Origin: Natronomonas moolapensis 8.8.11 | GTDB lineage: Archaea > Halobacteriota > Halobacteria > Halobacteriales > Haloarculaceae | DNA: 64,000 nt | NCBI RefSeq assembly: GCF_000591055.1 | Contig: NC_020388.1 | Coordinates: 2,170,001-2,234,000 of the forward strand | Direction: 5' to 3' | Made by a program: the position numbers and the translations under genes | The notes under the pieces: generated by a model | Seen by the model: the letters and a program-made list of their open reading frames with translations, nothing else | Database searches by the model: none | Told to the model about the DNA's origin: nothing | Part shown: positions 14,404 to 24,081 of the stretch, piece after piece | How positions within the stretch are numbered: the first letter of the stretch is position 1 | Layout: every line of letters starts with the position of its first letter

Positions 14404-14695
14404 GGGCTCCCCATATGGCGTCTTATGGAGGGTCAATAAATACCGTTCGGGGCGTTTTGGACCGCCGAACGAGGTCACAATTTAAATACACGACGACAAC
14501 GACCTAGGGACAGTGGGGTCGCGGGGGCGGTCCCTGTGTGGGCGCGTCTCGCGGGGGTCCCGGGCGAGCAGTTCATCGGTGAGCCGGCGGACGGTCTCCG
14601 CGTGGGTTCCGGCGTGGGTTCCGGCGTGGAGGCGGCTCCGACGGAGCTGAGCGCAGGTTCTGACGGATCCGAAAGTAAAACGAGCGGCAGACGGG
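14404..14695. other. Intergenic stretch with an unassigned promoter and tandem 12-mers
   Basis: The halX promoter (minus-strand TTTATT at 14435-14440) occupies the left part. A separate strong TATA-like TTTAAATA at 14481-14488 faces about 200 bp with no acceptable open frame. A short stem (AGGGAC near 14506 with GTCCCT about 30 nt on) and two tandem copies of CGTGGGTTCCGG (14601-14612, 14613-14624) lie downstream. A small RNA here is possible but unproven. Confidence 0.4.
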
Positions 14696-14845
14696 TCAGG
14701 CAGCGCGTCGTTCCTTCGCCTTCGGACGCAGCTTCTTGTAGCCGCACTTCCGGCAGCTGTCGGCGCGTTTCGGGTTTCGGGCGTTACAGCGCATACAGAT
14801 CATCTTGTCGAGAATGCGCTCTTCTGCTTCCTCGAAGCTAGCCAT
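14696..14845 (-). CDS. rpl40e: Large-subunit ribosomal protein L40e
   Basis: A 49-aa basic zinc protein starting [14 protein letters not shown]. The zinc-binding cysteines are C17, C20, C31 and C34 (ICMRC…SCRKCGY), followed by a Lys/Arg-rich tail ([13 protein letters not shown]) that contacts rRNA. Length and motif match archaeal L40e closely. The start at 14845 is the conserved one; a longer in-frame extension is unconserved and basic. It is transcribed opposite to ffh, from the same intergenic region. Confidence 0.95.
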   Translation of the reverse strand: MASFEEAEERILDKMICMRCNARNPKRADSCRKCGYKKLRPKAKERRAA

Positions 14846-15007
14846 ACTCGACACGAGACCGCCCTCGCGGATAAAGCTAACCGTTCGGGGGCGCTCACGG
14901 CCGATCGCGGCCGCCGGCTGTGGCTGTCGCCCTCGCCGTCCGGTCACCCGCCGCCCGTTGCCCCGCGACGAACAAAGCCTTTAGTCTGGACGGTCTACGG
15001 ACGACAA

Positions 15008-16402
15008 ATGGTACTCGACGATCTGGGCAGTTCCCTCCGGGGGACGCTCGATAAACTACAGGGCAAGACGACCCTCTCCGAGGACGACGTCGAGGCGATC
15101 GTAAAGGAAATACAGCGATCGCTCCTGTCGGCCGACGTCGACGTCGACCTAGTGATGGCGCTTTCGGACTCGATCCGCGAACGGGCCGTCGAGGAGGAGC
15201 CGCCGGCGGGGACGACCGCGCGCGATCACGTTCTCAAGATCGTCTACGAGGAGATGGTCGAGTTGGTCGGCGAGTCGACCGACCTCCCGCTCGAGGAGCA
15301 GACGATCGTACTGGCCGGCCTCCAGGGGTCGGGCAAGACCACGACGGCCGCGAAGATGGCGTGGTGGTTCTCGAAGAAGGGCCTCCGGCCGGCCGTGGTC
15401 CAGACCGACACGTTCCGCCCCGGCGCTTACGAGCAGGCCAAGGAGATGTGCGAGCGCGCGGAGGTCGAGTTCTACGGCAACCCCGACAACGACGACCCTG
15501 TCGACATCGCCCGGACGGGCCTCGAAGAGACCGCGGACGCCGACGTCCACATCGTGGACACGGCGGGCCGACACGCCCTAGAGGAGGTGCTCATCGACGA
15601 ACTCGAACGAATCGAGTCCGTCGCCGACCCCGATCGGAACCTGCTCGTCCTCGACGCCGCGATCGGTCAGGGCGCGAAGGACCAAGCCGAGCGCTTCCAC
15701 GACGCGGTCGGCATCGACGGCGTCGTCATCACGAAACTCGACGGGACGGCGAAGGGTGGCGGCGCACTCGCCGCGGTCGATCAGACCGACTCCTCGATCG
15801 CCTTCCTCGGCACCGGCGAGGAGGTCAAGGACGTCGAGCGCTTCGAGGCGTCGGGGTTCATTTCCCGGTTGCTCGGGATGGGCGATCTCAAACAGCTCTC
15901 CGAGCGCGTCGAGCGCGCGATGGCCGAAACCCAGGCGGAGGAAGATTGGGACCCCGAGGACCTCATGCAGGGGGAGTTCACCCTGAAGGACATGCGAAAT
16001 CAGATGAACGCGATGAACCGGATGGGACCGCTCGACCAGGTCCTCGATATGATCCCCGGCCTCGGCGGTGGTATCAAGGACCAGCTCCCGGAGGACGCGA
16101 TGGACATGACCCAAGAGCGGCTTCGGGACTTCGAGGTCATCATGGACTCGATGACCGATGCGGAGCTCGAACACCCCCGCGCGATCGGCCAAAGCCAGAT
16201 CGAGCGAATCGCCCGCGGCTCGGGCAAAGACGAGGAGACTGTCCGGGAACTGCTCGAACAGCACAAGATGATGAGCCAGATGATGAAGCAGTTCCAGGGG
16301 ATGGGCGAAGGGGATATGCAACGGATGATGAAACAGATGGGCGGCGGTGGCGGTGGTGGTGGCGGCGGCGGCCTCGGCGGGATGGGGCCGTTCGGCGACT
16401 AG
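15008..16402 (+). CDS. ffh: Signal recognition particle GTPase SRP54
   Basis: 464 aa. An N-terminal four-helix bundle spans about 1-90. The GTPase domain has its P-loop at G104-K110 ([13 protein letters not shown]), DTAGRH in G3 and [14 protein letters not shown] in G4/G5. The methionine-rich M domain follows (about 300-440; many MNRMGPL/QMMKQF segments), which binds SRP RNA and signal peptides. It ends in a Gly-rich tail (ten Gly in a row before LGGMGPFGD), common in haloarchaeal SRP54. The protein delivers ribosomes making membrane and secreted proteins to the translocon. The gene stands alone. Confidence 0.98.
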   Translation: MVLDDLGSSLRGTLDKLQGKTTLSEDDVEAIVKEIQRSLLSADVDVDLVMALSDSIRERAVEEEPPAGTTARDHVLKIVYEEMVELVGESTDLPLEEQTIVLAGLQGSGKTTTAAKMAWWFSKKGLRPAVVQTDTFRPGAYEQAKEMCERAEVEFYGNPDNDDPVDIARTGLEETADADVHIVDTAGRHALEEVLIDELERIESVADPDRNLLVLDAAIGQGAKDQAERFHDAVGIDGVVITKLDGTAKGGGALAAVDQTDSSIAFLGTGEEVKDVERFEASGFISRLLGMGDLKQLSERVERAMAETQAEEDWDPEDLMQGEFTLKDMRNQMNAMNRMGPLDQVLDMIPGLGGGIKDQLPEDAMDMTQERLRDFEVIMDSMTDAELEHPRAIGQSQIERIARGSGKDEETVRELLEQHKMMSQMMKQFQGMGEGDMQRMMKQMGGGGGGGGGGGLGGMGPFGD

Positions 16403-16538
16403 ATGCGCTCCGTCCCCGGATCCCGGGCTGTGTCGGCTCGCGCTTTCGAAGTCCCGGGACGGCGGGCGGTGTCGACCCCCGATCGGCGGGGCTGCTTCCA
16501 AACGGTTATGGCGATCGGCCATAAGATTGAACTAGCCG

Positions 16539-17198
16539 ATGTCGACCGAGAACGCGACGATTTTGGCCGTCGACGACGAACGAGGGCTTGTCGATATCTA
16601 TCGAACGTGGTTCGACGGTACGTACGACATCCGAACCGCTTTCGGGGGCCGGGAGGCGCTCTCGACGTTCGACGATTCGGTCGATCTCGTGGTGCTCGAC
16701 AGGCGGATGCCCGGCGTCTCTGGCGACGAAGTGCTCGAGGAGATACGCGAGGCGGACCACGGCTGCCCGGTCGTGATGGTGACCGCAGTCGAACCGGACG
16801 AGGGGATGATCGAACTCCCCTTCGACGAGTACGTCGTCAAGCCGATCGACAAAGAAGAGCTCCTCGAGACCGTCGAACGGACGCTCGCACAGGCCTCCGA
16901 CGACACCGCGAGCGACGTCCTCGACGCGCTCGGTGACGAGAAGGCCCGCCGCTGCTGTACCGTCATCAACGGCGACGCGAAGAGCGCACGCGAGATCGCT
17001 AACCTGACAGGCTACTCGCTGCCGACTGTTTACCGCCGGCTCAACACGCTCCGGCAGGCCGGCCTCATCGAGAGCCGGACCCAGATCGATCCTGGCGGCG
17101 ATCACTACGAGGCGTTCACCACGGTCGCCGAGCGCGTCACGGTCGACCTCGACGGGTTCACCGTCGAACGCGAACCGTCGACAGAGGGACCGGCGTGA
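16539..17198 (+). CDS. Response regulator with C-terminal winged-helix DNA-binding domain
   Basis: 219 aa. The receiver domain (about 1-115) has VDDE, phospho-acceptor D54 (VVLDRRMPG), Thr82 (MVTAVEP) and Lys101 (YVVKPID). A winged helix-turn-helix spans about 130-185 (SAREIANLTGYSLPTVYRRL, then LRQAGLIES), so this regulator should bind DNA directly. Its receiver closely resembles that of the HalX regulator at 13828-14403 (shared FDEYvVKP and MP-G-EVLE motifs), but the output domain differs. No cognate kinase is nearby. Confidence 0.88.
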   Translation: MSTENATILAVDDERGLVDIYRTWFDGTYDIRTAFGGREALSTFDDSVDLVVLDRRMPGVSGDEVLEEIREADHGCPVVMVTAVEPDEGMIELPFDEYVVKPIDKEELLETVERTLAQASDDTASDVLDALGDEKARRCCTVINGDAKSAREIANLTGYSLPTVYRRLNTLRQAGLIESRTQIDPGGDHYEAFTTVAERVTVDLDGFTVEREPSTEGPA

Positions 17199-17285
17199 CC
17201 GACGAGGCAGGTGCCCGTCCCGCGGTTCCGGCGATCGGTCCCGTCGAGCAACACGGATAAATCCGCCAAGCTACTACATCGAGTA

Positions 17286-18543
17286 GTGAAACGCCGCCAC
17301 CTCCTTGCTGCGTGCGTGCTGCTCGCGGGTATCGGACTCGCTGTCCCGGTCGCTCCGGCTCTCGCGGACGTCCCCGACGCGCGGCTCGTCGTCTCGGACG
17401 TGACCGTCACGCCCGAAGCGCCCGAACCGGGCAACACGACGACCGTCGAGTTCACCGTCGAGAACTCCGGCGGGAGCGCGACCGCCGTCGCCGTCGAACG
17501 GGTCGCTCTACAGGACCGGGACCGCTACGGGGCCGTCCACGCCGAAGCCGACGACATCGGCTCGCTGTCCGTCGGTGATAGCGTAACGCTCGAACTCGCG
17601 ACCGCCTTCTCCGAGCCCGGTGTCGAGGAGCTCGAACTCGTCGTCGAGACCGAAACCGAGGCCGACGAGGACGTCACCGTGACCCGCCCCGTGACGGTCG
17701 TCGTCGGGGGCGTCGACGCCGCTGGCGTCGAGGACGACGTCCAGATCGACGCCCGGACGGTGTTGCCCTCCGAACTCGAAGAGGACGAGCAGGTCGACGT
17801 CGGGCTGGGCGCCGACGCCGGCGGGCTGCTCGGCGACGGCGGCGACGACGAGGACGACCCCGAACTCCGGACGCCGCTCGTCCGCGTCGAGGTGACGAAC
17901 TTCGGCGAGGGCACGGCCCGTCGAGTCGCCGTCACGCCCTCGACCGGCGAGGGGACGCGGGCCCGGTTGGCGGTTCCGGACGTCGAGCCCGGCGAGTCCG
18001 AGACCGTTCTCTTCGACGCCGGCGACATCGCGGAGCCGACGGCGATCGAGTTCGAGGCGGCCTACGAGATCGGCTCCCGACGGAACACCAGCGCGACGAC
18101 CCTCGAGTACCGTCCCAACCGCGGCGACATCACCGTCACGGACGTCGACATGACCCTCGATAACGGGACCGTAACGGTGACTGGCCACGCCGCCAACGTC
18201 GGATTGGGCGAGGTCAACAGCGCGGTCGTCTCCCTCGGCGAGACCGAACACGTCGAGCCGGCCTACCCGGCCCGGGAGTACTTCGTCGGGACGATCCCCG
18301 AAAGCCAGTTCGTCCGTTTCGACGTGACCGCCGACGTCGACCACACCAACGCCACGACCGTCCCCGTGACCGTCAGCTACCTCGCCGACGGCGACCCATA
18401 CGAGCGGACCGTCGAACTGGAGTACGACGCCCACAGCGACTCCGACGGCGACGACGGCTCGGACGTCCCGCTGTCGCTCGTCGGCGCGCTCGTCGGCTCG
18501 GCGACGCTCGGGTTCGGGGCGGCGCTCGGCTGGAGGCGACTCC

Positions 18544-18557
<14 letters not shown>
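17286..18557 (+). CDS. Exported CARDB-like beta-domain protein, partner of an ABC exporter
   Basis: 423 aa from a GTG at 17286 (VKRRHLLAACVLL), which begins a proper signal peptide ending near PALA-DVPDA; the upstream in-frame ATG would bury it. The mature part contains repeated Ig/CARDB-type beta domains (LVVSDVTVTPEAPEPGNTT; TVEFTVENSGGSATAV; VRVEVTNFGEG) like those in archaeal S-layer-associated proteins. A single C-terminal helix (about 398-418) and a basic tail anchor it. It overlaps the ATPase gene by 14 nt, so the three genes are one module. It may bind the exported substrate. Confidence 0.75.
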
Positions 18558-19199
<642 letters not shown>

Positions 19200-19203
<4 letters not shown>

Positions 19204-20324
19204 CCCGGTTGCCGGCGCTGTTCGTCGCCCGGCGGAACCTCTCGCGGAACCGGCTCCAGTCGGCGCTGGCGGCGCTCGGCATCCTCGTCGGCGTCGTCGC
19301 CATCGCCTCGCTCGGCATCTTCGGGAACGTCCTCGCGGTCGGGGCCGACGACGCGCTGGGCGACATCGGCACGCAGGTGATCGTCACGCCGAACGCCGAC
19401 GCCGGCGTCCAGTCGATCGACGACCGGACGGTCACGGAGATCCAACGGGTCACGACGGGGGGCAGCGCTGTCCCGCTGAAGACCGACGGCGGCCTCGTCA
19501 CGCGCGGTGGCGACTCGGCGGCGGCGACGATCTACGGAATCCGCGAGCCGGACGCGTTGTACACCGCGGCCGACGGCGAGCTCCCCACGCCCCACAGACA
19601 GGGCGCGATCCTCGGGGCGGACCTCGCCGACACCCTCGGCGCGCAGGTCGGCGACAACGTCGACGTCACCGGGGACACCTACCGCGTGATCGCCGTCCTC
19701 GAACCGGTCGAATCGTTCACGCCGATCTCGCCGAACGACGCGGTCATGCTCCCCGAGTCCGCGGTCAGCGGCGACGGCTACCAGCAGGTGGTCATCGAGG
19801 CCGACGGCGGCGCGGCCGCGACGGCCAGCGCCGACGCGATCGAGTCGACGGTCAACGCCCGCGAGGACGTCGTCGAGGTGTTCGAGCTCTCGTCGATTCT
19901 CGACGAAATCAACGAGTTCTTTTCGCTTCTGTCGGTGTTCCTGCTCGGGCTGGGCGGCATCTCGCTGTTCGTCGCCGGCGTGAGCATCCTGAACGTGATG
20001 TTGATGAGCACCGTCGAGCGCCGCCAGGAGATCGGCGTCCTCCGGGCGGTCGGCGTGAGCCGATCGGAGGTGTTGCGGACGATTCTCTTCGAGGCGACGC
20101 TTCTCGGGATCGTCGGCGCCGCCGGCGGCGTCCTGGTGACCGTCGCGCTCGTGGCGGGGCTGTATCTCGCGACGCCCGTCGAGTTGTGGATCGTCCTCGA
20201 TCCCACCAACGGCCTGTACCTGCTCGGCGCGTTCGCGTTCGGCGTCCTGATAAGCGTCCTCGGCGGTCTCTACCCGGCCTGGACGGCGGCTAACGAGCGC
20301 CCCGTCGACGCGCTCCGGGGCTGA
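19200..20324 (+). CDS. MacB/FtsX-type ABC permease
   Basis: 374 aa with the MacB layout. A first membrane helix (about 15-45) is followed by a large extracytoplasmic domain (about 45-245) and then three clustered helices in a C-terminal FtsX domain (starting near FFSLLSVFLLGLGGISLFVAG, then SRSEVLRTILFEATLLG, and ending at LYPAWTAANERPVDALRG). The conserved RRQEIGVLRAVG motif of FtsX domains is present. With the ATPase and the anchored CARDB protein it forms a three-gene module; the substrate is unknown. Confidence 0.93.
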
Positions 20325-20362
20325 CCGCATCCCTCATTTAGGCGTGGCCCCTCCGGCCAGCC

Positions 20363-21289
20363 ATGAACGCGACCCGACGGTCGATCCTCGACTCGCTCGC
20401 CGAGGGGCCGGTGTCCGGCCCCGAGATGGCTGCCGCGCTCGATATCTCACGGGCGGCGGTCTGGAAGCACGTCGAGGCGCTTCGCGAGGCAGGATTCGGA
20501 ATCGAGAGCCGCGGCGACGGCTACGTGCTGTCGTCGGTCCCGGAGTTCGGCGCCGGCAGCGTCGAGTACGGCCTCTCGGTCCCCGTCGAGATCGAGTACC
20601 ACGACTCGATCCCGAACACGAACGACCGGGCCAGGGAGTTGGCCGTCTCGGGGGCCGACGGCGTCGCGGTGCTCGCCGACGAGCAGACCGGCGCACGTGG
20701 GCGCCTCGGCCGCGAGTGGACCTCGCCGTCGGGCGGGATCTGGCTCAGCCTCGTCCGGCGCCCCGACCTCCCGCCCGCCCGGGCGCCGATCTACACGCTC
20801 GCCGCGGCCGTCGCCGCCGCCGAAGCGCTCCGTGGCGTCGGCGTCGACGCCGAAATCAAATGGCCCAACGACGTGTTGGTCGACGGCGAGAAACTCGTCG
20901 GGGTCCTCACCGAGATGGAAGGCGAGGCCGACCGCGTCGAGTGGGTCGTCGTCGGCATCGGGATCAACGCCAACGTCGACGGCGCGGTCGTCCCGGCGGG
21001 GGCGACCACGGTTCGCGAACGGGTCGGCGACGTCGACCGCGCGGCGCTGACGCGGGCCCTCCTCGAGCGCTTCGAGGAACTCACCGCAGCGCCCGAGGAC
21101 GTTCTCCCGGCCTGGCGCGAGGCGGCGGGCACGCTCGGCCGGCGGGTCCGCGTCGAGACACCGGGCGGCGAGGTCGTCGGCGAGGCGGTCGACGTCGAGT
21201 TCCCGGGGACGCTCCTCGTCGCCACCGATGACGGCGAGCGGCGCGTCTCCGCGGGCGACTGCGAGCACCTCCGGCCGACGGACGGGTGA
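20363..21289 (+). CDS. birA: Biotin–protein ligase BirA with N-terminal HTH
   Basis: 308 aa. The N-terminal winged helix (about 1-60, GPEMAAALDISRAAVWKHVE) is the bifunctional-BirA DNA-binding domain. The catalytic domain has GARGRLGREW (110-119; biotinyl-AMP loop), the catalytic Lys in KWPNDVLV (K166), and GIGINAN. The C-terminal SH3-like domain (about 260-305) closes the protein. It attaches biotin to carboxylases and, given the HTH, may also repress biotin genes. The gene follows the ABC module by 38 nt but is functionally unrelated. Confidence 0.95.
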   Translation: MNATRRSILDSLAEGPVSGPEMAAALDISRAAVWKHVEALREAGFGIESRGDGYVLSSVPEFGAGSVEYGLSVPVEIEYHDSIPNTNDRARELAVSGADGVAVLADEQTGARGRLGREWTSPSGGIWLSLVRRPDLPPARAPIYTLAAAVAAAEALRGVGVDAEIKWPNDVLVDGEKLVGVLTEMEGEADRVEWVVVGIGINANVDGAVVPAGATTVRERVGDVDRAALTRALLERFEELTAAPEDVLPAWREAAGTLGRRVRVETPGGEVVGEAVDVEFPGTLLVATDDGERRVSAGDCEHLRPTDG

Positions 21290-21355
21290 CCGTCGCCGGG
21301 GTCGCGTCCCGAGCGGGTCGATGCGCCGTCTGCGATGCCAGCGCACCCGGGGCGT

Positions 21356-21853
21356 TCACTCGAGGGCTTCCGTGACCGACGGGTCGGCGGTGATACACCG
21401 CTCCTCGGGGGGGTCGAGCGGCTCGGACTCGCCGACTCGGACGGCCATGACGGGGACCTCGGCCGAGCGAACGACGCGTCCGGTGACGGTGCCGAGCAGC
21501 TCCCGGTCCGAGTCGAGGCGGCTGTGTGTCCCCATAACGATGAGGTCCGAGTCGGTCTCCTCGGCGTGCGCCGGGATCTCGCGTCCCGGCGGCCCCTCCC
21601 GGACGTCCGAGTCCGTTCGGTCGACCGCCGCCCGCTCCTCGGCCGCCACAAGCGCCGCCTCCGCCTCCTCGCGGAGCATCGCGTCGACGCTCTCCCACGG
21701 CGTCTCGAGGGGCAGACGCTCGAAAGCCGCCGTCGGGACGACGTAGACGAAGCGAAGCGCCGCGTCGTGGGTCTCGGCGAGTTCCGAGGCCGTGTCGATC
21801 ACCCGGGCTATCGCCTCTGAGCCGTCCGTCGGAACGAGTATGCTGTCGAACAT
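21356..21853 (-). CDS. UspA-family universal stress protein
   Basis: 165 aa starting MFDSILVPTDGSE, the classical UspA opening. The ATP-binding signature is near residues 112-127 (MGTHSRLDSDRELLG, then TVTGRVVRSAEVPVM), in the G-2x-G-9x-G-S/T style, so it probably binds nucleotide. The minus-strand TATA (TTTATAG, about 21886-21892) is ~35 nt before the ATG, and a 13-bp palindrome sits at the expected start of transcription. Confidence 0.92.
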   Translation of the reverse strand: MFDSILVPTDGSEAIARVIDTASELAETHDAALRFVYVVPTAAFERLPLETPWESVDAMLREEAEAALVAAEERAAVDRTDSDVREGPPGREIPAHAEETDSDLIVMGTHSRLDSDRELLGTVTGRVVRSAEVPVMAVRVGESEPLDPPEERCITADPSVTEALE

Positions 21854-21857
21854 GGTA

Positions 21858-21870
21858 CCACGTGACGTGG
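21858..21870. promoter_or_regulatory. Palindromic operator candidate before uspA
   Basis: CCACGTGACGTGG is a perfect inverted repeat (6-bp arms, 1-bp centre) between the TATA element and the ATG at 21853, at about the predicted transcription start. A protein bound here would block transcription. Confidence 0.4.
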
Positions 21871-21920
21871 GGCTTCGATAGCCCTCTATAAACCGTTTTC
21901 GGCGCTTCGACTCCGCGCGC

Positions 21921-22937
21921 TCAACGCAGGACGACGTCCGTGACGTCGTTGACGCCCGCCCGCCGGACGACCGCCCGCACCGGATCGTGGCTCCCACAGA
22001 GGTTGTCCGAATCGCCGTCGAGGACCACCATACGGGCCGCCCGTCCCGGTTCGATGACGCCGCAGTTCAAACCGGCGAGCTCCGCGCCGCCGGCGGTCGC
22101 CATCCGGAGCACCTCCGGCGCGGAGACGTCACAGAGTTTCGAGACGAACGCCATCTCGCGGAACATCGAGGGGCTGTTCAACATCACGTTGTCGGTGCCG
22201 AGCGCGACCGTTGTCCGTTTTAACAGCTCTGCGATCGGTGGGACGCCAACCCCGGTTACGAGGTTCGAACGCGGGCAGACGGCGATCGGCACGCCGCGGT
22301 CCTCGACCCGCTCGAGGTGTCGCGGCTCCGCGTGGACCATGTGGACGAGAAAGTCCGGATCGAGATCCAGCGCCGGATTGACGTCGGCGGCGTCTCGCTC
22401 GCCCGCGTGGATGCCGAACGGCTTGTCGCGCCGTCTGGCCGCGGCCCGTTCGGTCGAGAACTCGCCGTCTCGCGCGCCGCTCGCGCCGTACCCGTCGGCG
22501 GCGTCGAGGACGGCCGCGTCCCCCCGGCCCATGACGGACGCCTCGAGGTCGAGCGGTTCGAGCGCCGATTCGAGCGCTGCGACGCCCTCGGTCCCGCCCT
22601 CGCGGAACTCGACGAACGCGCCGGTCCCGCCCGAGCGCATGAACCGCAGCGAGCGCCGCATCGACGCGACGAGATCCCCGCGGGAGGCGTCGGCGAGCAG
22701 CCGGTGTTTGAGCCCGTCCGGCGGGGCGACGAGGTCGTCGAGCGAGAGCCCGCGGCCGGCTTCCTTGGCGATCGAGTCCCCCAGATGCGTGTGGGCGTTG
22801 ACGAACGCCGGACAGACGATGTCCGTCGAGTCGGTGGGCGACTCCTCGACCGCGGCGATCTCGCCGTCATCGAGGACGACCCGGCCCTCGGTCGGCTCGT
22901 ACTCGGGGCCCGCCAGGATCGTTCCGGACAGCTCCAT
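21921..22937 (-). CDS. Amidohydrolase-superfamily deaminase-like protein
   Basis: 338 aa from the ATG at 22937 (MELSGTILAGPEYE). The metal site begins with H49-T-H51 in AFVNAHTHLGD. Further ligands are probably the His of GIHAGER, the His in VHMVHAEP and the Asp of LGTDNVML, as in the cytosine/methylthioadenosine deaminase branch. A short beta-sandwich flanks the barrel at both ends (VVLDDGEIAAVEE; RAARMVVLDGDSDN). At 338 aa it is shorter than typical MtaD (about 420 aa). The substrate cannot be read from sequence. Confidence 0.8.
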   Translation of the reverse strand: MELSGTILAGPEYEPTEGRVVLDDGEIAAVEESPTDSTDIVCPAFVNAHTHLGDSIAKEAGRGLSLDDLVAPPDGLKHRLLADASRGDLVASMRRSLRFMRSGGTGAFVEFREGGTEGVAALESALEPLDLEASVMGRGDAAVLDAADGYGASGARDGEFSTERAAARRRDKPFGIHAGERDAADVNPALDLDPDFLVHMVHAEPRHLERVEDRGVPIAVCPRSNLVTGVGVPPIAELLKRTTVALGTDNVMLNSPSMFREMAFVSKLCDVSAPEVLRMATAGGAELAGLNCGVIEPGRAARMVVLDGDSDNLCGSHDPVRAVVRRAGVNDVTDVVLR

Positions 22938-22986
22938 ACCCCTCTCACGGTGTCCCGGGTTAACTACTTTTAGCAACGCGTGAACT

Positions 22987-23030
22987 GCCCCACCCTGCTC
23001 GGCCGCTGGCGCGGCTTCGCTGAGGGTGGG
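22987..23030. repeat. Inverted repeat resembling a transposon end
   Basis: 8-bp arms CCCACCCT and AGGGTGGG enclose 28 nt that themselves fold (GGCCGCTGGCGCGGC). On the minus strand the right arm is followed by GGCAGTTCAC. This looks like the palindromic end of IS200/IS605-type elements, or of the PATE mini-elements described in haloarchaea. That likeness is from memory and unverified. Confidence 0.35.
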
Positions 23031-23035
23031 ACCTC

Positions 23036-23206
23036 GTCTCTCGACGACGCGCTGTACATCCACAACATCGGACGCACCCGACGAGCTAAATGCAGAAGTG
23101 CCTCGGATTTCGTTTCACCGTGGCTGACCGCTCTCGATTCCGGATCCGTCGCCACGATGTAGCCGTCGTTCGGGTCGATCTCGATCGGCTGTAGATCAGA
23201 TGGTGT
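23036..23206 (-). pseudogene. HicB-like antitoxin fragment without a start codon
   Basis: The minus-strand frame reads IEIDPNDGYIVATDPESRAV then SHGETKSEALLHLARRV, a good match in pattern to HicB antitoxins (Y-I-V-A…V-S-x-G-x-T-x-x-E-A-L-x-x-L). No ATG, GTG or TTG lies in frame within a sensible distance upstream. The C-terminal part runs into the CCCACCCT palindrome, where the protein pattern stops. No HicA toxin is adjacent. I read it as a relic of a toxin-antitoxin pair disrupted by a mobile element. Confidence 0.5.
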
Positions 23207-23292
23207 CGGGGAGCGCCGATTCCCCCGTCCCGTGTATGCGCGTATGCACTGTTTGCGCTGACAGTCCGGCGCCGGCCCGTCCCCGGCGCCAC

Positions 23293-23982
23293 TCAGGCGA
23301 GCCGCCACCCGCCGTCGACTCGGGCCGCGACGTCGCGGCGCTCCATCTCTGAGAGGACTTCGCCGAGGCGGTCCGGTTGGGCGACCTCCATCTCGATGCG
23401 TTCGAGGTCGTGGTACGACGAGAGGTAGTGTCGGACGTCCTCGCGGGCGAACGTCTCGGCGTCGGCTTTCCGCATGACGCCCTCGATCAGGTCGATCATG
23501 TCCTCGAGGAAGTTCCACGGGTAGACGACCCACGTCCACGTCTCGAGGCGCTCGCCGACGAACTCCGGTTCGAATTCGCTGGTTCCGAGCAACTGCAGCG
23601 TGGCGGTCCGGACCGAGGCCGCGTCGCGCTCCGTGACGTACTCGTGGGCACGGCTGATCGACCCGCCGGTGTCGGCGATGTCGTCGATCACGAGGACGTC
23701 CTTGCCCCCGACGCTACCATCGGGCATCGGGTAGCGGACCTGCGGTTCGTCGGTCTTGACCCCCGTGCCGACGTAGTGCTCCATCTTCAGGCTCGTCAGG
23801 TCGTCCAACCCGAGGAAATCACAGAGACAACGTCCGGCGAACCAGCCGCCGCGGGCCAGCGCGACGACGACGTCCGGTTCGAACTCGGCTGACTTGATCT
23901 CGTCCGCCACGTCTCGACAGAGCCCGTAAATGTACTCCCAGTTGGTGACGGTACAGTTGAACTCCTCCAGGAGGTCGCTCAT
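23293..23982 (-). CDS. Purine-type phosphoribosyltransferase (Gpt/Hpt-like)
   Basis: 229 aa. The PRPP-binding loop is VLVIDDIADTGGS (96-108), preceded by the VVALARGGWFAGR segment (39-51) that contacts pyrophosphate. This pattern fits the xanthine/hypoxanthine/guanine phosphoribosyltransferase group used in purine salvage. The C-terminal ~80 residues include a WVVYPWNFLED segment, common to archaeal members. It is a single gene; the base preferred cannot be decided by eye. Confidence 0.85.
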   Translation of the reverse strand: MSDLLEEFNCTVTNWEYIYGLCRDVADEIKSAEFEPDVVVALARGGWFAGRCLCDFLGLDDLTSLKMEHYVGTGVKTDEPQVRYPMPDGSVGGKDVLVIDDIADTGGSISRAHEYVTERDAASVRTATLQLLGTSEFEPEFVGERLETWTWVVYPWNFLEDMIDLIEGVMRKADAETFAREDVRHYLSSYHDLERIEMEVAQPDRLGEVLSEMERRDVAARVDGGWRLA

Positions 23983-24052
23983 ACGCGCCTGTCGGAGGGT
24001 CAGACCTAATAATCGCCGGGTTGAGGGCGTCCCGACTCGCTCCGGAGGCGAT

Positions 24053-24059
24053 TTTATAT
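24053..24059 (+). promoter_or_regulatory. TATA box of the MDR oxidoreductase gene
   Basis: TTTATAT centred about 26 nt before the ATG at 24082, a leaderless arrangement. Confidence 0.6.
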
Positions 24060-24081
24060 CTTGCGGTGACGAAGCAGTATC

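Larger units (their letters stand above)
22938..23292. other. Intergenic stretch with a decayed HicB-like fragment and an IS-end-like palindrome
   Basis: 355 bp upstream of the amidohydrolase start and downstream of the phosphoribosyltransferase stop. Two items stand out: a HicB-like reading frame without a start codon (about 23036-23206), and an inverted repeat CCCACCCT/AGGGTGGG (22987-22994 and 23023-23030). No intact gene is seen. Confidence 0.55.

Noticed and set aside
16344-16399. GGC/GGT repeat as a microsatellite of special interest
   Set aside because: It encodes the Gly-rich tail of SRP54, which is common in haloarchaeal orthologues.
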